From NCBI RefSeq assembly GCF_018294505.1, contig NC_057810.1:707005095-707069094 (forward strand): 64,000 nt of DNA, written 5' to 3'. Below are positions 1-11,061 of the stretch, one piece after another (the stretch's first letter is position 1; every line of letters starts with the position of its first letter). The position numbers and the translations under genes were made by a program. The notes under the pieces are model-generated. The model ran no database searches. It was not told where the DNA came from and worked only from the letters and a program-made list of their open reading frames with translations. This stretch comes from Triticum aestivum. Its lineage: Eukaryota; Streptophyta; Magnoliopsida; Poales; Poaceae.

Positions 1-9
1 ATTCGTTAC

Positions 10-148
10 CTGAATCGAACCGGTGGCCGCCGGCGATCCGCGGCCAGGACGAGAAGAGGCTGCGGAGGAGGAGCGCCACCGCGAGGACGTTGATGGCGCA
101 CAGGGCGACGGTGGCGTTCTTGTAGGACAGCCTCGAAGCCGCCGTCAT
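10..148 (-). CDS. First coding exon of an unidentified plant membrane-anchored protein (partial)
   Basis: On the minus strand an ATG at 148 opens 46 codons that run to a consensus donor (CAG|GTAACG) at 10/9, leaving phase 1; the rest of the gene lies left of the window. The peptide begins MTAASRLSYKNATVALC and continues into a hydrophobic stretch of about 20 residues (roughly residues 11-30), then a short polar part with W and R. That looks like an N-terminal signal anchor or single membrane helix with a short cytosolic head. The start is chosen because hydrophobicity and the donor both fit this frame; other minus-strand frames are open here but give Arg/Pro-rich peptides typical of GC-rich shadows. 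The gene is head-to-head with the NDUFA9 gene, 340 bp between start codons. I do not recognise the family and assign no function. Confidence 0.6.
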
Positions 149-488
149 CCCGCCTACGGCGCCGGCGACGGTGGGGGCGGTGGCGCAGAGCTCGCCGTAG
201 AGGACCAGAGGAGGAGGAGCAGGGAGCAGACGAGGACGCCCACCCCACCAACCGGAGCACGGTGGTTCGCTTTAGAGGAGATGCGCGTCACCAAACGGGC
301 CGCGGCCCAGTAATGTTCCAACGCTGCGGGGCCCATGCGGCCCAACTGCGTCGAGCGCAGTTGGGCCAGCAACAACTAGATTCCAACCCGACCCAGCCTA
401 CGTCTCTCTCACCACACACCACAGCTCTCGGCCTCCCCCTCTCCCTCCCCTCCTCCGACTCCGACGACCACCACCGACGGCGGCGACG
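149..488. promoter_or_regulatory. Shared bidirectional promoter with site II (TGGGCC) boxes
   Basis: The 340 bp between the divergent start codons hold several TGGGCC/GGCCCA boxes (near 304, 331, 339 and 362) and a CT-rich leader (about 420-460) before the NDUFA9 start, with no clear TATA box. TGGGCC/T site II elements are known to be enriched in promoters of plant nuclear genes for mitochondrial and ribosomal proteins and to be bound by TCP factors, which fits a complex I subunit gene. That both genes use the region is inferred from geometry. Confidence 0.6.
339..367. promoter_or_regulatory. Perfect 12-bp inverted repeat carrying two site II boxes
   Basis: GGCCCAACTGCG (339-350) and its exact reverse complement CGCAGTTGGGCC (356-367) are separated by the five bases TCGAG. 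Each arm carries a TGGGCC box, pointing outward on opposite strands toward the two divergent genes. The symmetry would suit a dimeric factor; this is inference from sequence. Confidence 0.7.
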
Positions 489-3400
489 ATGCAGGCGGCG
501 GCGGCGGCGGCGCGGCGCCACCTCCTCGACCAGCACCACCTCTCCCCGGCCTCCTCGGCCGCCATCGCCGCCTTCAGATCCGCCGCCCAGCCGGCGCTCG
601 CGCCCCAAGGTAACGTACCGCATCGGCCGAGATGCGCGCGGCCCGGGGAGGGATCTCCCCGTGGCCGCCCGCCAGCCTCGCCGCGCGCGACATGGGAGGG
701 CGGATCTCACCGGTGGTTACGTTTGGATTGCAGGGCTGGGCGGGGCGGATGGCGCGAGGTACATGTCCGCCAGGGCGCCGGCCGTCAAGGGGGCCGGGCA
801 TCTCGTCCGCAAGGGCACCGGAGGGAGGTCGTCCGTGAGGTGAGAGAGCTTAACCATTTCTCCTCGGAACTCTGATTGAATGCGTTGGGTATTCCATTGT
901 TGTACTGGTGGTAGGCGTTTGACGCTCTAGGTTTGGCCTGGCGATTTCATTTCTGTGTTTGTTGGATTACGTTGATGATGTGATCTCTTCGCGCGGCCAT
1001 AGTAGAGAGGTGGTGCGCAATGCGGTGATGATGCCATGACCGCAGCCTTGATGCTTAGTTTTTTCAGATCATGTATCTCGCATGTTGCATTTGCCTACTG
1101 GTGTCTAATTAAGTTGTCCAAATGATCGATGCCGTGCCTACTGGTCGTACTGTGCAACTCGACGTCTTAAATATTTAGTGATTATAAGGATTCAAAGAGC
1201 ACTCATGGGTTGTTTACTTGCGGACCTTTGTGAATTGGCGCATCCCAACTTTTAGTCCAGCCTCTACCGCTGCAACCCTGTTGTGACCTGTACACAGCTT
1301 GTCCTGAAAATCTCTGAAAGCACGGTTTTAGCTAAGTTGAGGTGAATTAGTGTTTTGCACACCGTAGTTGGTAAAGTAGTGACTACTATCTCTATGTGTA
1401 GGTATTAACACTGAAAGGCATGGTGTTGAGCAAGAATACAATATATGAACCTTTGCAAATGTTGTTCGTTATTCTTCCATGCTACAGCACCATTTCCTTT
1501 CTTGTCCTGATATGTGGCAAACATGTGAAATTTGGCACTTGATATTGTAGTGTGTGGTGTGCAATGTGCCGATGTTTTCTGACCCATCATGTTCATTGCA
1601 TCTTTGGATCGGAATCGGCTGATGACTTATTTTGTTAGGATAGCCTTACTCTGTCAGTGTTTCCCAGGTCTAACACGAGAAACCATTGTGGCTTTTCTTG
1701 ACAGTGGAATCGTCGCTACGGTGTTTGGAGCTACTGGATTTCTTGGACGCTATGTCGTTCAACAACTTGGTGAGATGATAAGACTTGTGCTATATCGGCT
1801 TAGTTGTCACTTAAAGAGTAATTTTGTAGAGAGAGTACCAGAGTGGTTTAGAAGGATTACTCAAAAATGTTATTTTTATTCAGCGAAGATGGGATCTCAG
1901 GTTCTTGTCCCATTTAGAGGTTGTGAGGATTCTCACCGCCACCTGAAATTAATGGGTGACTTGGGTCAGGTACAAGAACTGTTAACAAATAGTGTTAATC
2001 ATTAACTCCATTTCCTCTTTCCCTCTTATGTATTTCCATCATTCTGGCAGATTGTTCCAATGAACTACAACCCAAGAGATGTGAATTCGATTAAGACTGC
2101 CGTGGCCAAGTCAAATGTGGTCATTAACCTCATTGGTATTTTTTCTTGAGACACATTATATTCATATGCATATCTCATTCTGCTTATATCGACTCAATTT
2201 TGACAGGACGGGAGTATGAAACAAGAAACTATGGGTTTGAAGAAGTAAACCATCAGATGGCTGAACAACTTGCAATGGTATGTCTTGTGTACACATGCAT
2301 TTTTCTTCCTGCTGCATGCTTGCTATCCAACTATGTAGACTATTGCTGCAAGGGCCACTGAGTATTAGGAGTAAAGGAGTAAATCCCTTCCAACCATATG
2401 AACTAACTTGAGTTCTTGTCCCCATACTCCGGCCCACATATCCTCGACCTGAGATCTCATTCGTGCACAAGGCAACCATTCTGCTGGTTTGTTGCATATG
2501 AGTGCTACCTTTAGCTTGGCATAATGAATCATAGCCGTTATTCCAAACTGTATATCTTCAGATTGACCTTGGCTTGGTTTCATCCAGCATTGCTCCAGAG
2601 CACAAGATAGTCTAGCTTGCTACTCTGGCTGCCTGGCATGTGGCCTTTGCAAAAGATATTCTATTAAATTCTACTTTCTGTAACATGTGGTCTCACATAG
2701 TCAGATTAATAATTTTATATAGCGACCAGCTACTAACAAGTTCTGGATTTTACGCAGATATCCAAGGAGCATGGGGGTATCGTGAGATTTATCCAGGTTT
2801 CTGCTTTAGGGGCATCCGCCTCTTCACCTTCTAGATTGCTTAGGGCGAAGGCTGCTGGAGAGGAATCTGTGTTGAAAGAATTTCCTGAAGTAATAATCTT
2901 AATTCTTGTTGCTGTACTACCCCGAGTTAGCAGTTGAATATTTTCCATTTATGTAGTCAATGACTGCAATGCAATTTTTTTCTTTATTATCCATCAACAG
3001 GCTACAATTATGAGGCCTGCAACCCTGATTGGCACAGAAGATCGGATTTTGAACAGATGGGCAATGTATGCCAAAAATTGGGGTTTCCTCCCACTTTTTG
3101 GCGGTGGATCTACAAAGTAATGAGTTAGCATCTTCACTTGTATCATATTTCATTGGCTTCAAAATTGAGCCTAGAGCATGGAATGATGTGCTCCTATAGA
3201 TATCTTGGATGCTTTCACCAGCAGCTGAATTACTTGATGCAACATTCTGCAGGTTTCAGCCTGTTTACGTTGTGGATGTTGCGGCTGCCATTGTCAACTC
3301 CCTCAAGGATGATGGCACCAGCATGGGAAAGACCTATGAGCTTGGTGGACCAGATATTTACACTGTTCATGACCTGGTAATTATCAAACACAACTGCTAT

Positions 3401-3970
3401 GCAACAATAAACACTAAAATTGTATATGCAAAGGTGATGATTTTGTTGGATGTTACAGGCTGAAATGATGTTTGAAACAATACGCGAATATCCAAGATAC
3501 GTGAATCTTCCTTTCCCTATTGCAAAGGTACGTATATAAATAGCAGCGCTAGGAGGTTAAGACAACCTGAGGATGTGGTGGCCTACATATTGACTTCTTG
3601 TTTTGCAGGCTATGGCTTCTCCAAGGGAAATGCTGCTAAACAAAGTGCCTTTTCCTCTGCCAACTCCCTCCATTTTCAATCTTGATCAGATCAAGGCACT
3701 CACCGTAGACAACCTAGTGTCTGAGAATGGTAAGCATACCGCCCACAAGTAATACAACGGTCGGTCTTGTTGGTCGTTACTCTTGGCTTTGGCTCACATT
3801 GTTTCCTGAAACTTGGTGCAGCTCTCAGTTTTGCGGACCTGGAAATCAAGCCTCACAAGTTGAAGGGTTACCCTACCGAGTTCCTTGTCTGCTACAGAAA
3901 GGGCGGGCCGTCTTTTGGTTCTACTGTCAGCGAGAAGATGGGGAGTGCGGATGTGGCCCCCCGGTTCTGA
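489..3970 (+). CDS. NDUFA9: NADH dehydrogenase (complex I) 39-kDa subunit, NDUFA9 type, mitochondrial
   Basis: Twelve exons with GT-AG borders and matching phases join to 1245 nt (414 residues plus stop): 489-609, 734-839, 1705-1769, 1884-1969, 2051-2135, 2207-2277, 2758-2889, 3001-3116, 3253-3376, 3459-3527, 3609-3729 and 3822-3970. The product is an atypical short-chain dehydrogenase/reductase, an accessory subunit of complex I at the matrix arm of the mitochondrial inner membrane; in this family the bound nucleotide is structural rather than catalytic. The N-terminus is rich in Ala and Arg with no acidic cluster, as in a presequence. Exon 3 encodes the Rossmann loop [12 protein letters not shown] (GxxGxxG); later exons give [26 protein letters not shown] and YELGGP, typical of the family. 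Length is close to plant homologues of about 400 residues. Everything is intact, so this is very probably functional. The ATG at 489 is the first in-frame start and gives the presequence. Confidence 0.96.
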
Positions 3971-4450
3971 AGACGCAGTAGAATCGGTGATCATTTAGTT
4001 GAAAGATAAAATTGTTGTTGTGTTTTGTTACCTTGCCATCCTGACGCTGATGCCAGACGCCTCACCGCAGGACCAGATTTGATGCAAACGTTGCCTCCTG
4101 CCCTTGTTTTAATTATCAATAATAAGAAAAGGCACGATGTATTGTGAATCTTTGAGTTGCAAATACAAGTAAAGGGAAGCAAATTTTTTTTTTTTTTGCA
4201 GGCAAGTAAAGCGAAGCATTTTGACGGCGACTGACACGTTTGCAGAGATTTCAGGGTATAAATCTCATCGCTCGTGTGGCTGAGCAGTAAAATTGTTTTG
4301 ATGGATCTGTTTGCTGCTGAATGCTCTAGGATGCTTACATGTTTTGATATAATGTAATGATTAGAAGAACAAAATCCTTTCTGAAAATGTGTGGCTGGAT
4401 AACACAAATATGCAGTATGAGTTTGCCCTCGTATCTCCTTCAAGTTTGTG
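3971..4450 (+). other. 3' untranslated region of the NDUFA9 gene and downstream spacer
   Basis: After the stop at 3968-3970 the sequence becomes AT-rich, with AATAATAAG-like tracts near 4110-4120 that could act as plant polyadenylation signals. A run of 13 T begins near 4185. No coding potential is seen. The exact cleavage site cannot be fixed from sequence. Confidence 0.45.
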
Positions 4451-4459
4451 CCCCGCTGC

Positions 4460-4870
4460 CTAGGTTTTTTTTTTTTTTTGAGAACCGCTGCCTAGGCTAT
4501 AGCAGGCATCTCTGTGGCTGTCGTCTGGGCCCTTTTGTGAGCCTGTGCTTTTTTTTCGAGATAAATAAACCACTTTAGACCAACTCCAACGTGCGACCCA
4601 AAGGGACGTCCGTTCGGGGCAGAAAAACGGACACGGCCGTCCGTTTGTGGTCATGCACTCATCGATGCGCCCAACCGACACGACTCACCCCAAAACGTCC
4701 GTCTATTTTGGACTTGCATTTGTGCCCAAAAAAACACAAATAGACTTGCAAATAATATGAAAACATAAATATAAACATTAAAAGGCCACACGGCCACAGT
4801 ACCCAAGTTTGCCATAGTTCATAATTAAACTAAAACTTAATAAAAAGACTTCAAAAAACTAGATAAAAAT
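4460..4870. repeat. Unclassified grass interspersed repeat (GACCAACTCCAACG... motif)
   Basis: Two T-rich runs (about 4466 and 4550) are followed by a segment starting GACCAACTCCAACGTGCGAC with repeated ACGTCCGT and CGGACG words, then an A-rich tail to about 4870. I recognise this wording as a common repeat of grass gene space but cannot assign a superfamily; no clear terminal repeats or target duplication were found. Confidence 0.4.
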
Positions 4871-5036
4871 GGCAAGCTGACACCTGTGTCCAATCGTGAG
4901 CTGACGCACAAACAACACTGAACATTGTAACCTGCAGCGAACAATGTCAAAGAACCTCAGCACCAGATACTGTAGAAACCGCTCACTGTAATGGTTGGTT
5001 TAATGTAGCGAACCGGTTGTTGGGGTCAACCTTTTT

Positions 5037-5580
5037 ATTTCATTTTTTTTTGAAAAAATAAATATTTTTTGGAAATGCAATTATATTTTAAATTGCTGAA
5101 CTTTTTAAAAAGAGGAACATTTTTGAATCTGTGAACAAATTTTGGAGAAGGGAACATTTATTAAAACTCCAACATTATTTTAAAATACAACCATTTTTTT
5201 GAATAAAATTTGTAAACGGGATCATTTTTTGAAATTCTGGACAATTTTCTACAATGCGAACATTTTTGGAAATTCCTGATTACTTTTCAAAAAAGCAAGC
5301 ATTTTTGAAACGCAAATATTTGTTCAAATCTTTGTAGAATTTTTTCAAATCAGAAAACATTTTGTGAAAAATATAAAAAAAATTTAAATTTAATGAACGT
5401 TTTCTGAACTCGCGAACATTTTTTTAAATTGTGAACTCGAAAAAAAGGAAAAAAAGCAAAAAATCAAAGAACAGTAAAGAAACACAATAGAGAAAACCGG
5501 TTCAGAAACCTTCAAGAAGGTTCCCAAAACTGAATTGAAACCTTCCAGAAGGTTCACAAACTGGTTCCTGTGTGAAACAA
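5037..5580. repeat. AT-rich degenerate array of GAACATTTTT words, ending in a GGTTC/AACCTTC block
   Basis: Between about 5040 and 5440 the sequence is a loose array of roughly 25-35-bp units built on GAACATTTTT / TGAAATTGTGAAC-like words. It is followed (5480-5570) by AACCGGTTCAGAAACCTTC and repeated AAGGTTC words. Similar wording recurs at 7290-8230. It has no coding potential and looks like the end region of an old transposon. Confidence 0.4.
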
Positions 5581-7240
5581 CAGCAATCTAGCAATCTGCC
5601 GCAGATAGGATTTGAGCTCAAACTGTACATCTATGCTCAATGAGTATATGGATATAATCCATTGGAAGAAACAAACTTTAAATTCTAAATGAGTTAAATG
5701 ATGTCCTTATTTAATTTCTATGATTTTAAGAAATGTGCAATGAAGTTTTCATACTTGAGAATATTATCATCCTAGAGCAGTAAAAATTCAATGTATTAGG
5801 AATTCAATGGACCGTAAGGAACGCAAATTACAACCTGCTTGGCAAAAGGTTGGTGTGTGATCTCGGCACAACAAAGGCTTCAACCCACCAACGATGCTGC
5901 AAGGACCAAGCTCGCCTAGAATCACCGGCAAACAACGCTCTTGTAGCCGGGCGCGGCGGAGCGCGCCAGCCCATCTAGTATAGAACAATTAGGGTGGCAA
6001 TTACATCTACCTATGCACGTACATGCATGGGCCCACCAAAAATAAGTAGAAACAAGGGAGTTAAACAACCGCCATAGTTGAAGAGAGGAACAAAATTACA
6101 TGTCATGGCATTAAGAAATATTGGCATTGCTTTGAAAGGAATGTTTGCAGTTGCATATAAGAACTCACAATAGCTATATGCAACTTGACTGAATTTGCAC
6201 TTTTCTAAGTCGATTTTGTGGGAGGGGGAACGGTTGGAGAAAGCTAGAGGAAGATGCAAGAAAATCGACTTATCCAGAATAAATTTTCAGGCAACTTACA
6301 TTAACCAGTCTCGAATCCTCAACAAAAAAACATGGATAGCATACGGAAAGAAACTACAGGGAATTCAAAATACGGCGCATCAAGTAATTCAAAACATGGA
6401 TAACATGGATAGCAACGTGCCCCATAGATTGACATTCTTCATTACTGGTTTCAGACGAATTGTTCTTGAAAAGGGTTTCAGACCAATTTCTGAGTTGCAG
6501 GCTGCTCTAGAATTCAGGAGGGACACCCCAATGAGATGCCATTTTTTCTCGAACCCAATGAGATGCCATGCATTGAATGAGTTCCTGAACATCGGTCCAA
6601 GGTAGTTTCCATGCAAATTTTATGGCCTTTCAAAGATGTTCCTATGCAATTTTCATGGCCAACATAGCTCAATTCTTGGGACCAAATTTAGAGTTTCGGT
6701 CTGCTTTAGAATTCTAGCACAATGATTTGATGTTATATTATATGGTTCATGCTTACATAGTCCTGGACGGTTGCAGGACCAAATTTTAAGCTTGTATAGG
6801 CAGATGGTTACATGAGACGAGCTCTTGCTTTTAGATTTCAGGAATACAGGGAAGAGGAAAGAAAAAAGCGGCACTTCGCTAGAATGAATATGCAAGATGA
6901 TTGATTTATTAAACACAACCTACAAAATTAATTGAGAGTGAATGAACCTTGTGAACATACAAGGATGAGTTAGTAGGTCATCTTGAAACAAGTAAAAGGG
7001 AAGTCAATTGTTTGACTCATTCCAGTGACTGTTGTTAACTTGTGCTTCCACATAGTTTGGGTTATAGACAGAGCCCTACTGCTCCCATGGCGGCCAGAAA
7101 CCTGCAGGTGAGAACCAATAGAGCGACCTCGCACGGAAAGGAACAACACAGTGAGCCATGGTGGCCGCGGCGCTGCTGGCTGGGGGGAAACAGGGTCAGG
7201 GAGAGGAGAGTTGGCAACCTTTAGTCTAGCTCAATAAAGT
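5581..7240. other. Gene-less spacer
   Basis: Only short unsupported reading frames are present and no protein family is recognised. A short direct repeat of an AACCCAATGAGATGCCAT-type phrase lies at about 6521-6570. I see no terminal repeats or RNA gene here. Confidence 0.5.
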
Positions 7241-7249
7241 ATCTACAAT

Positions 7250-8240
7250 CTCTCATATGAAGTGATCCGGCCCAATATACTTATATAGCTTGCCTCGAAC
7301 TTTTCAGGAACCATTTTTTGAGCAGTTTTGGGAACCTTCCACGCAGTTTTAGGAAGATTCCATGCGATATTTTTTCCTTGTTTTTCAACATTTTTCTCCA
7401 CCGGCTTAATGTTTTTTTTTTCATTTCCGCCTTTTTCTTTCTTCTTTTCTATTTGATATTTGAAATGTTATTTCTTTTGACATTTTACAAATGCACATTA
7501 AAAAAATTAGATACATCTTGAACATTTTCCAAATACATGTTGAATATTTTTTAATGATGCTAAATATTTTCAAAATGCATGGTGAACAATTTTCACATAC
7601 ATGTCAAACATTTTTACAAATGCACGATGATTTTTAAAATATGTTGAACAATTTACAAATACACGATGATTTTTTTTAAAGGAAGTTGAACCGGGCTTGA
7701 ATTACAGAAGATGATTTTTTTTGGATTTGGATAGTTTTTTCTTGTAGAAGGATACGTTTTGTCTGGGTTTTGAAACGCAGGAGCTATATCTCGCTTACAT
7801 ATATACAGAGCGCTTACCTATTGTCTCGTATGAAGTGGGCGCGCCCAATATAGATTGCATCGAACTTTCAGGAGCCAGTGTGTTTCAGGAACCTTCCGGG
7901 AAGTTTTAGCAAGATTTCGTACGGTACTCCTTTTTGTGTTTGAGTGTTTTTCTCAACCGATTTTTTTGTTTCTTCTATTTTCCTTTTTTGTGTTTTTATA
8001 TTTTACAAATGCATGTTTAACTTTTTTAATACACATTAAACTTTTTCCAGATACATGTTGAACATTTTAAAATACATGATGAATACTTTTTAATGCTACT
8101 ATTTTTTAATGAATGATGAAAAGTTAGATTATTAATTTGAACAATTTTCAAATTTAAGTCCAACATTTTTATTAATACACAGTGATTTTTAAGATAATAT
8201 GTTGATAAATTTATAAGATAATATTTTCCTTTTCCCCCTT
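7250..8240. repeat. Two diverged direct copies of an AT-rich repeat
   Basis: The blocks at about 7255-7690 and 7805-8230 share the order: GAAGTG..GGCCCAATATA..., a CGAACTTTTCAGGAACC phrase, a GGAACCTTCC phrase, a T/C-rich stretch, then arrays of ACATGTTGAAC / TTTTACAAATGCA words. They are strongly diverged direct duplicates, related to 5037-5580. No coding potential is seen. Confidence 0.45.
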
Positions 8241-8399
8241 AATCACCGTTGGGTAACCGGAGTGAGGAAGAACGGTGGTGGCGTATATGAAAAAGGGAAA
8301 TGCGGCACATCTTCAGGTCTTGGTGAAGTGGTCGTCTGCCTCTGGCACTCCCTAAGTTTATGAACTGTTGCACGAGGGGTTATGAAACTCTATAATTTA

Positions 8400-8774
8400 T
8401 TGCTGTGGTTAGATTGTTATTCTAATTATTCTCTTACATTTCTGGATACTTGCATAGAGGTATAATCATAAATATGTTGTTTGTTCTTACCCTAGGTTCC
8501 ACTTCACAATAAATTAACCATAGGTTGAGCCATATAAGTAGTACAAGCGACTTGTCCTTAGCACAATTAAGGATTGAACCACTTGCTGCACCTTTGCGAC
8601 TGTTATCATTGTTTACTTTCTTGCGATCACTCTTGCTTTCGAATAATCCATCAGACATTTTACAACTTCTATAATGATCTTTTGTTAGTTTCTGCAAACC
8701 AATTCCTTCCGCCTCTCATTGGGTTAGACACTCTTACTTATCGAAAAGGCTAACTTGTGGGATATCAGTGGGTC
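8400..8774 (+). repeat. Decayed LTR end of an Athila-like gypsy element
   Basis: The tail of this segment (CATTGGGTTAGACACTCTTA ... CGAAAAGG ... TTGTGG ... GGGTCA) matches word for word, with many substitutions, the R-U5 end of the Athila LTRs at 27900-27984 and 36690-36766. It is therefore a fragment of a related, much older LTR. No partner LTR is seen nearby. Confidence 0.55.
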
Positions 8775-8798
8775 AGACTGGCAACTGGAGTTATATAG

Positions 8799-9139
8799 AT
8801 GAATGTTGACGCTAGCTTCTATCTGGATGCTGGTTCGGGAGCTATGGGAGCACTGTTTTTGGACAGCGAGGGGGCTTTCATTGCATCATCCTGCTCGTAT
8901 AAGGAATTTTCCATGGATGTCGCTTCAGTGAAGGTGTATGCGCTGCCAAAAGGTTTGGGACTCGCCGACGAGTTGGCAATCTATTCGGTGGTTGTGGAAT
9001 GTAATTCGCCCGAAGTTGTTCATGCCATTCTGGATCTGTGGTATTTGATGATTGTTGTAAGTTGATGAGTTCTTTTGGCAGGGCGGCGATTGTGCATTGT
9101 GTTGGCGAGAGTAATGTTGTTGCGCACTGCCTAGCTTGA
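8799..9139 (+). pseudogene. RNase H domain remnant of LINE type
   Basis: The frame begins MNVDASFYLDAGSGAMGAL, matching the first strand of plant RNase H (RVT_3 type) domains with the first catalytic Asp in NVDAS. It continues through a DVASVKVYALPKGLGLA helix (the usual catalytic Glu position is replaced) and a VVVECNSPEVV segment. After a frameshift near 9060 it ends IVHCVGESNVVAHCLA and stop, the usual C-terminus of the domain. This is the terminal domain of an L1-type LINE polyprotein or a sequence derived from one. The rest of the element is absent. Confidence 0.7.
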
Positions 9140-9207
9140 CCGGGTTATAGAGGGAAACTATATGGGTTATGGCGGGAACAACCCTCAACATTCTTAATCC
9201 CCTCATT

Positions 9208-9245
9208 TGTACTCCCTCGGTCCCACAATGTAAGACCTTGTCAAA
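9208..9245. mobile_element. One end of a Stowaway (Tc1/Mariner) MITE
   Basis: TACTCCCTCGGTCCCACAAT followed by GTAAGACCTTGTC resembles the conserved Stowaway terminal repeat (CTCCCTCCGTCCCA...) with a TA target dinucleotide. The opposite end is not found nearby, so this is a solo or truncated end. Confidence 0.5.
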
Positions 9246-10345
9246 AAAAATAAAGGATGCCGAAGTTATTAATTAATAAAAAAGGAGAAAAGAAAACATG
9301 GGCTTCACGCCCGTGCCTCAAACAACGGCACGTCCAGGTCCAGCACAAAGAATCGCACGCAGGTGGGGTGCGATCTAGCCACTTGTCCTCAACTTCCCCC
9401 AATCCTCTGACCCGCATCTCCAATCCCCCTCCCCCAATTCCCACCCAAAACCCTAACCCCGCGAGGATGCAAGGCCGGCCCATAGGCCAGGCAAAAGGGC
9501 GACCGCCTCGGGCCCCAAGAGGGGAGGGCCCAAACTAAAACTTATATTAGTAAACACTATACAAATATACATTACATCTGAAAGATTATTAATGCATAAA
9601 ATAGAGCCTCAATTTGCATAAGTGTAAGTTCACACCACATATTAATAAGTTATACCACGCAGAGGCAAACCAATCCGACTGGCGAAGTTGAGTTCAAATA
9701 CACTAGTCTCTCTTAACGATGGATGTCTTAGTATTATAATGAGAATTATGATAACATATTTCAATGTTTAAATCAATGCGCAATTTTTAATTTGAGAAAC
9801 GGGCAGGATATCTCATTTGCACCAAATCAAACCAAGTAAAAATCTGGACAACCATGTTAGCTAGTCGAATCATACGCAAAAGTACAATCGACAACATTTT
9901 TGGTTCTTCGATGATTCTAGTATTGAACCCAACTAGCAAGTCACATTTGTATGCCCTAGAAGTTTCTATGAATATGACTGCCTAATATACACTAGAAACC
10001 ACTATTAAAATATTTGTTTGTGTGTGTATGATTTAGAAATCTCTACCTTAATATTCAATAATATTAGAAGATATATGTACACAAGCAAATGTGTATACAC
10101 TATATCATTTATGCAATATTGGAAAAATAAATTTGAAAAATTATTTAACAATAAGGAAAAAATGGGTACTTCATACAATTTTAATTTGTAGACTCAAAAT
10201 TTTCAATAATATACATTACATCTGTATACCAATGAATAATTTAATTATTATTTGGAAACATTGTTATATGGCTAAGTAATATAAACTTATATTAGTTACA
10301 ATTATAATATGATACACTTAGTTTCAAATAAGTATAAAAGTTTAG
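9246..10345. other. Gene-less stretch with a possible hAT-like terminal segment
   Basis: From 9260 to 9460 there is a GC-rich stretch with CCCAATTCCCACC / AAACCCTAACCCC phrases like a gene leader, but no convincing coding frame. At about 9467-9535 the words GGCCGGCCCATAGG and CGACCGCCTCGGGCCCC resemble hAT-type transposon ends seen in grasses. The remainder (9540-10345) is AT-rich and featureless. Confidence 0.3.
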
Positions 10346-10359
10346 TATGAAAAAAGTTG

Positions 10360-10544
10360 TTTTCAAATTTCTTTGGACCGGCTGTACGAGGATGCCGTCC
10401 GCCTTCACCTCACCATCATGGCCGGTGAGATGTTACTCGCCCCCCTCGCCAAGGTGCATTTCTGGTTGCAAACCGAGGAGATGCTGCCCTGTTCGGTCGC
10501 CTCGCCGCTGCCGTGGGTACGCCGCCACCACCGGAGGAGGCATC
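10360..10544 (+). pseudogene. GC-rich gene-like fragment, family not recognised
   Basis: Within an AT-rich context a 180-bp GC-rich island encodes, in the frame open from 10373, a peptide starting LDRLYEDAVRLHLTIMAGEM and continuing LLAPLAKVHF. It looks like a protein fragment rather than noise. No start, splice sites or continuation were found on either side, including beyond the retrotransposon at 36772. It could be a captured exon or the remnant of a disrupted gene. Confidence 0.35.
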
Positions 10545-10663
10545 GAGGAGAACATCAACAGGGACAAGAAGATTGCATTTTGCATCATGCTTTGGCATCA
10601 TGCTTTTGCATTTTGCATCATGCTTTGACCATTGAGGAGAACATCAACAGGGACAAGAAGATT
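10545..10663 (+). repeat. Duplicated 30-bp block flanking repeats of an LTR-start motif
   Basis: A 30-bp block beginning GAGGAGAACATCAACAGGGA occurs at 10545-10574 and again exactly at 10634-10663. Between the copies lie GCATTTTGCATCATGCTTT (10575-10593), a shortened copy (10594-10607) and a second full copy (10608-10626). The same motif occurs at positions 10-27 of the Athila LTR that begins 30 bp further on. See findings. Confidence 0.8.
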
Positions 10664-10692
10664 TAATTTAATACCCGATGACATGGTGGTGT

Positions 10693-11061
10693 TGATACGT
10701 CCATTTTGCATCATGCTTTTATATCAATATTTATTGCATTATGGGCTGTTATTACACATTATATCTCAATACTTATGGCTATTCTCACTTATTTTACAAG
10801 GTTTACCATGAAGAGGGAGAATGCCGGCAGCTGGAATTCTGGCTGGAAAAGGAGCAAACATTGGAAACCTATTCTGCACTACTCCAAAAATCCTGAAACT
10901 CCACGAAACTTATTTTTGGAATTAATAAGAATTATTGAGCGGAAGAAACACCTCAGGGGGCCCACACCCTGACCAGGAGGGTGGGGGGCACGCCCACCCC
11001 TACTGGGCGCGCCCCCTGTCTCCTGGGCCCTGGTGGCCCTCCGGTGTCCATCTTCTGCTAT
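10693..11061 (+). repeat. Athila 5' LTR, left part
   Basis: Begins TGATACGTCCATTTTGCATC and aligns with the start of the 3' LTR at 35239. It is interrupted after the TAT at 11059-11061 by the CACTA transposon and resumes at 26830. Confidence 0.93.

Noticed and set aside
23..375. Overlapping Arg/Pro-rich frames on both strands at the left edge
   Set aside because: GC-rich shadows; the only frame with a hydrophobic anchor and a splice donor is the one starting at 148 on the minus strand.
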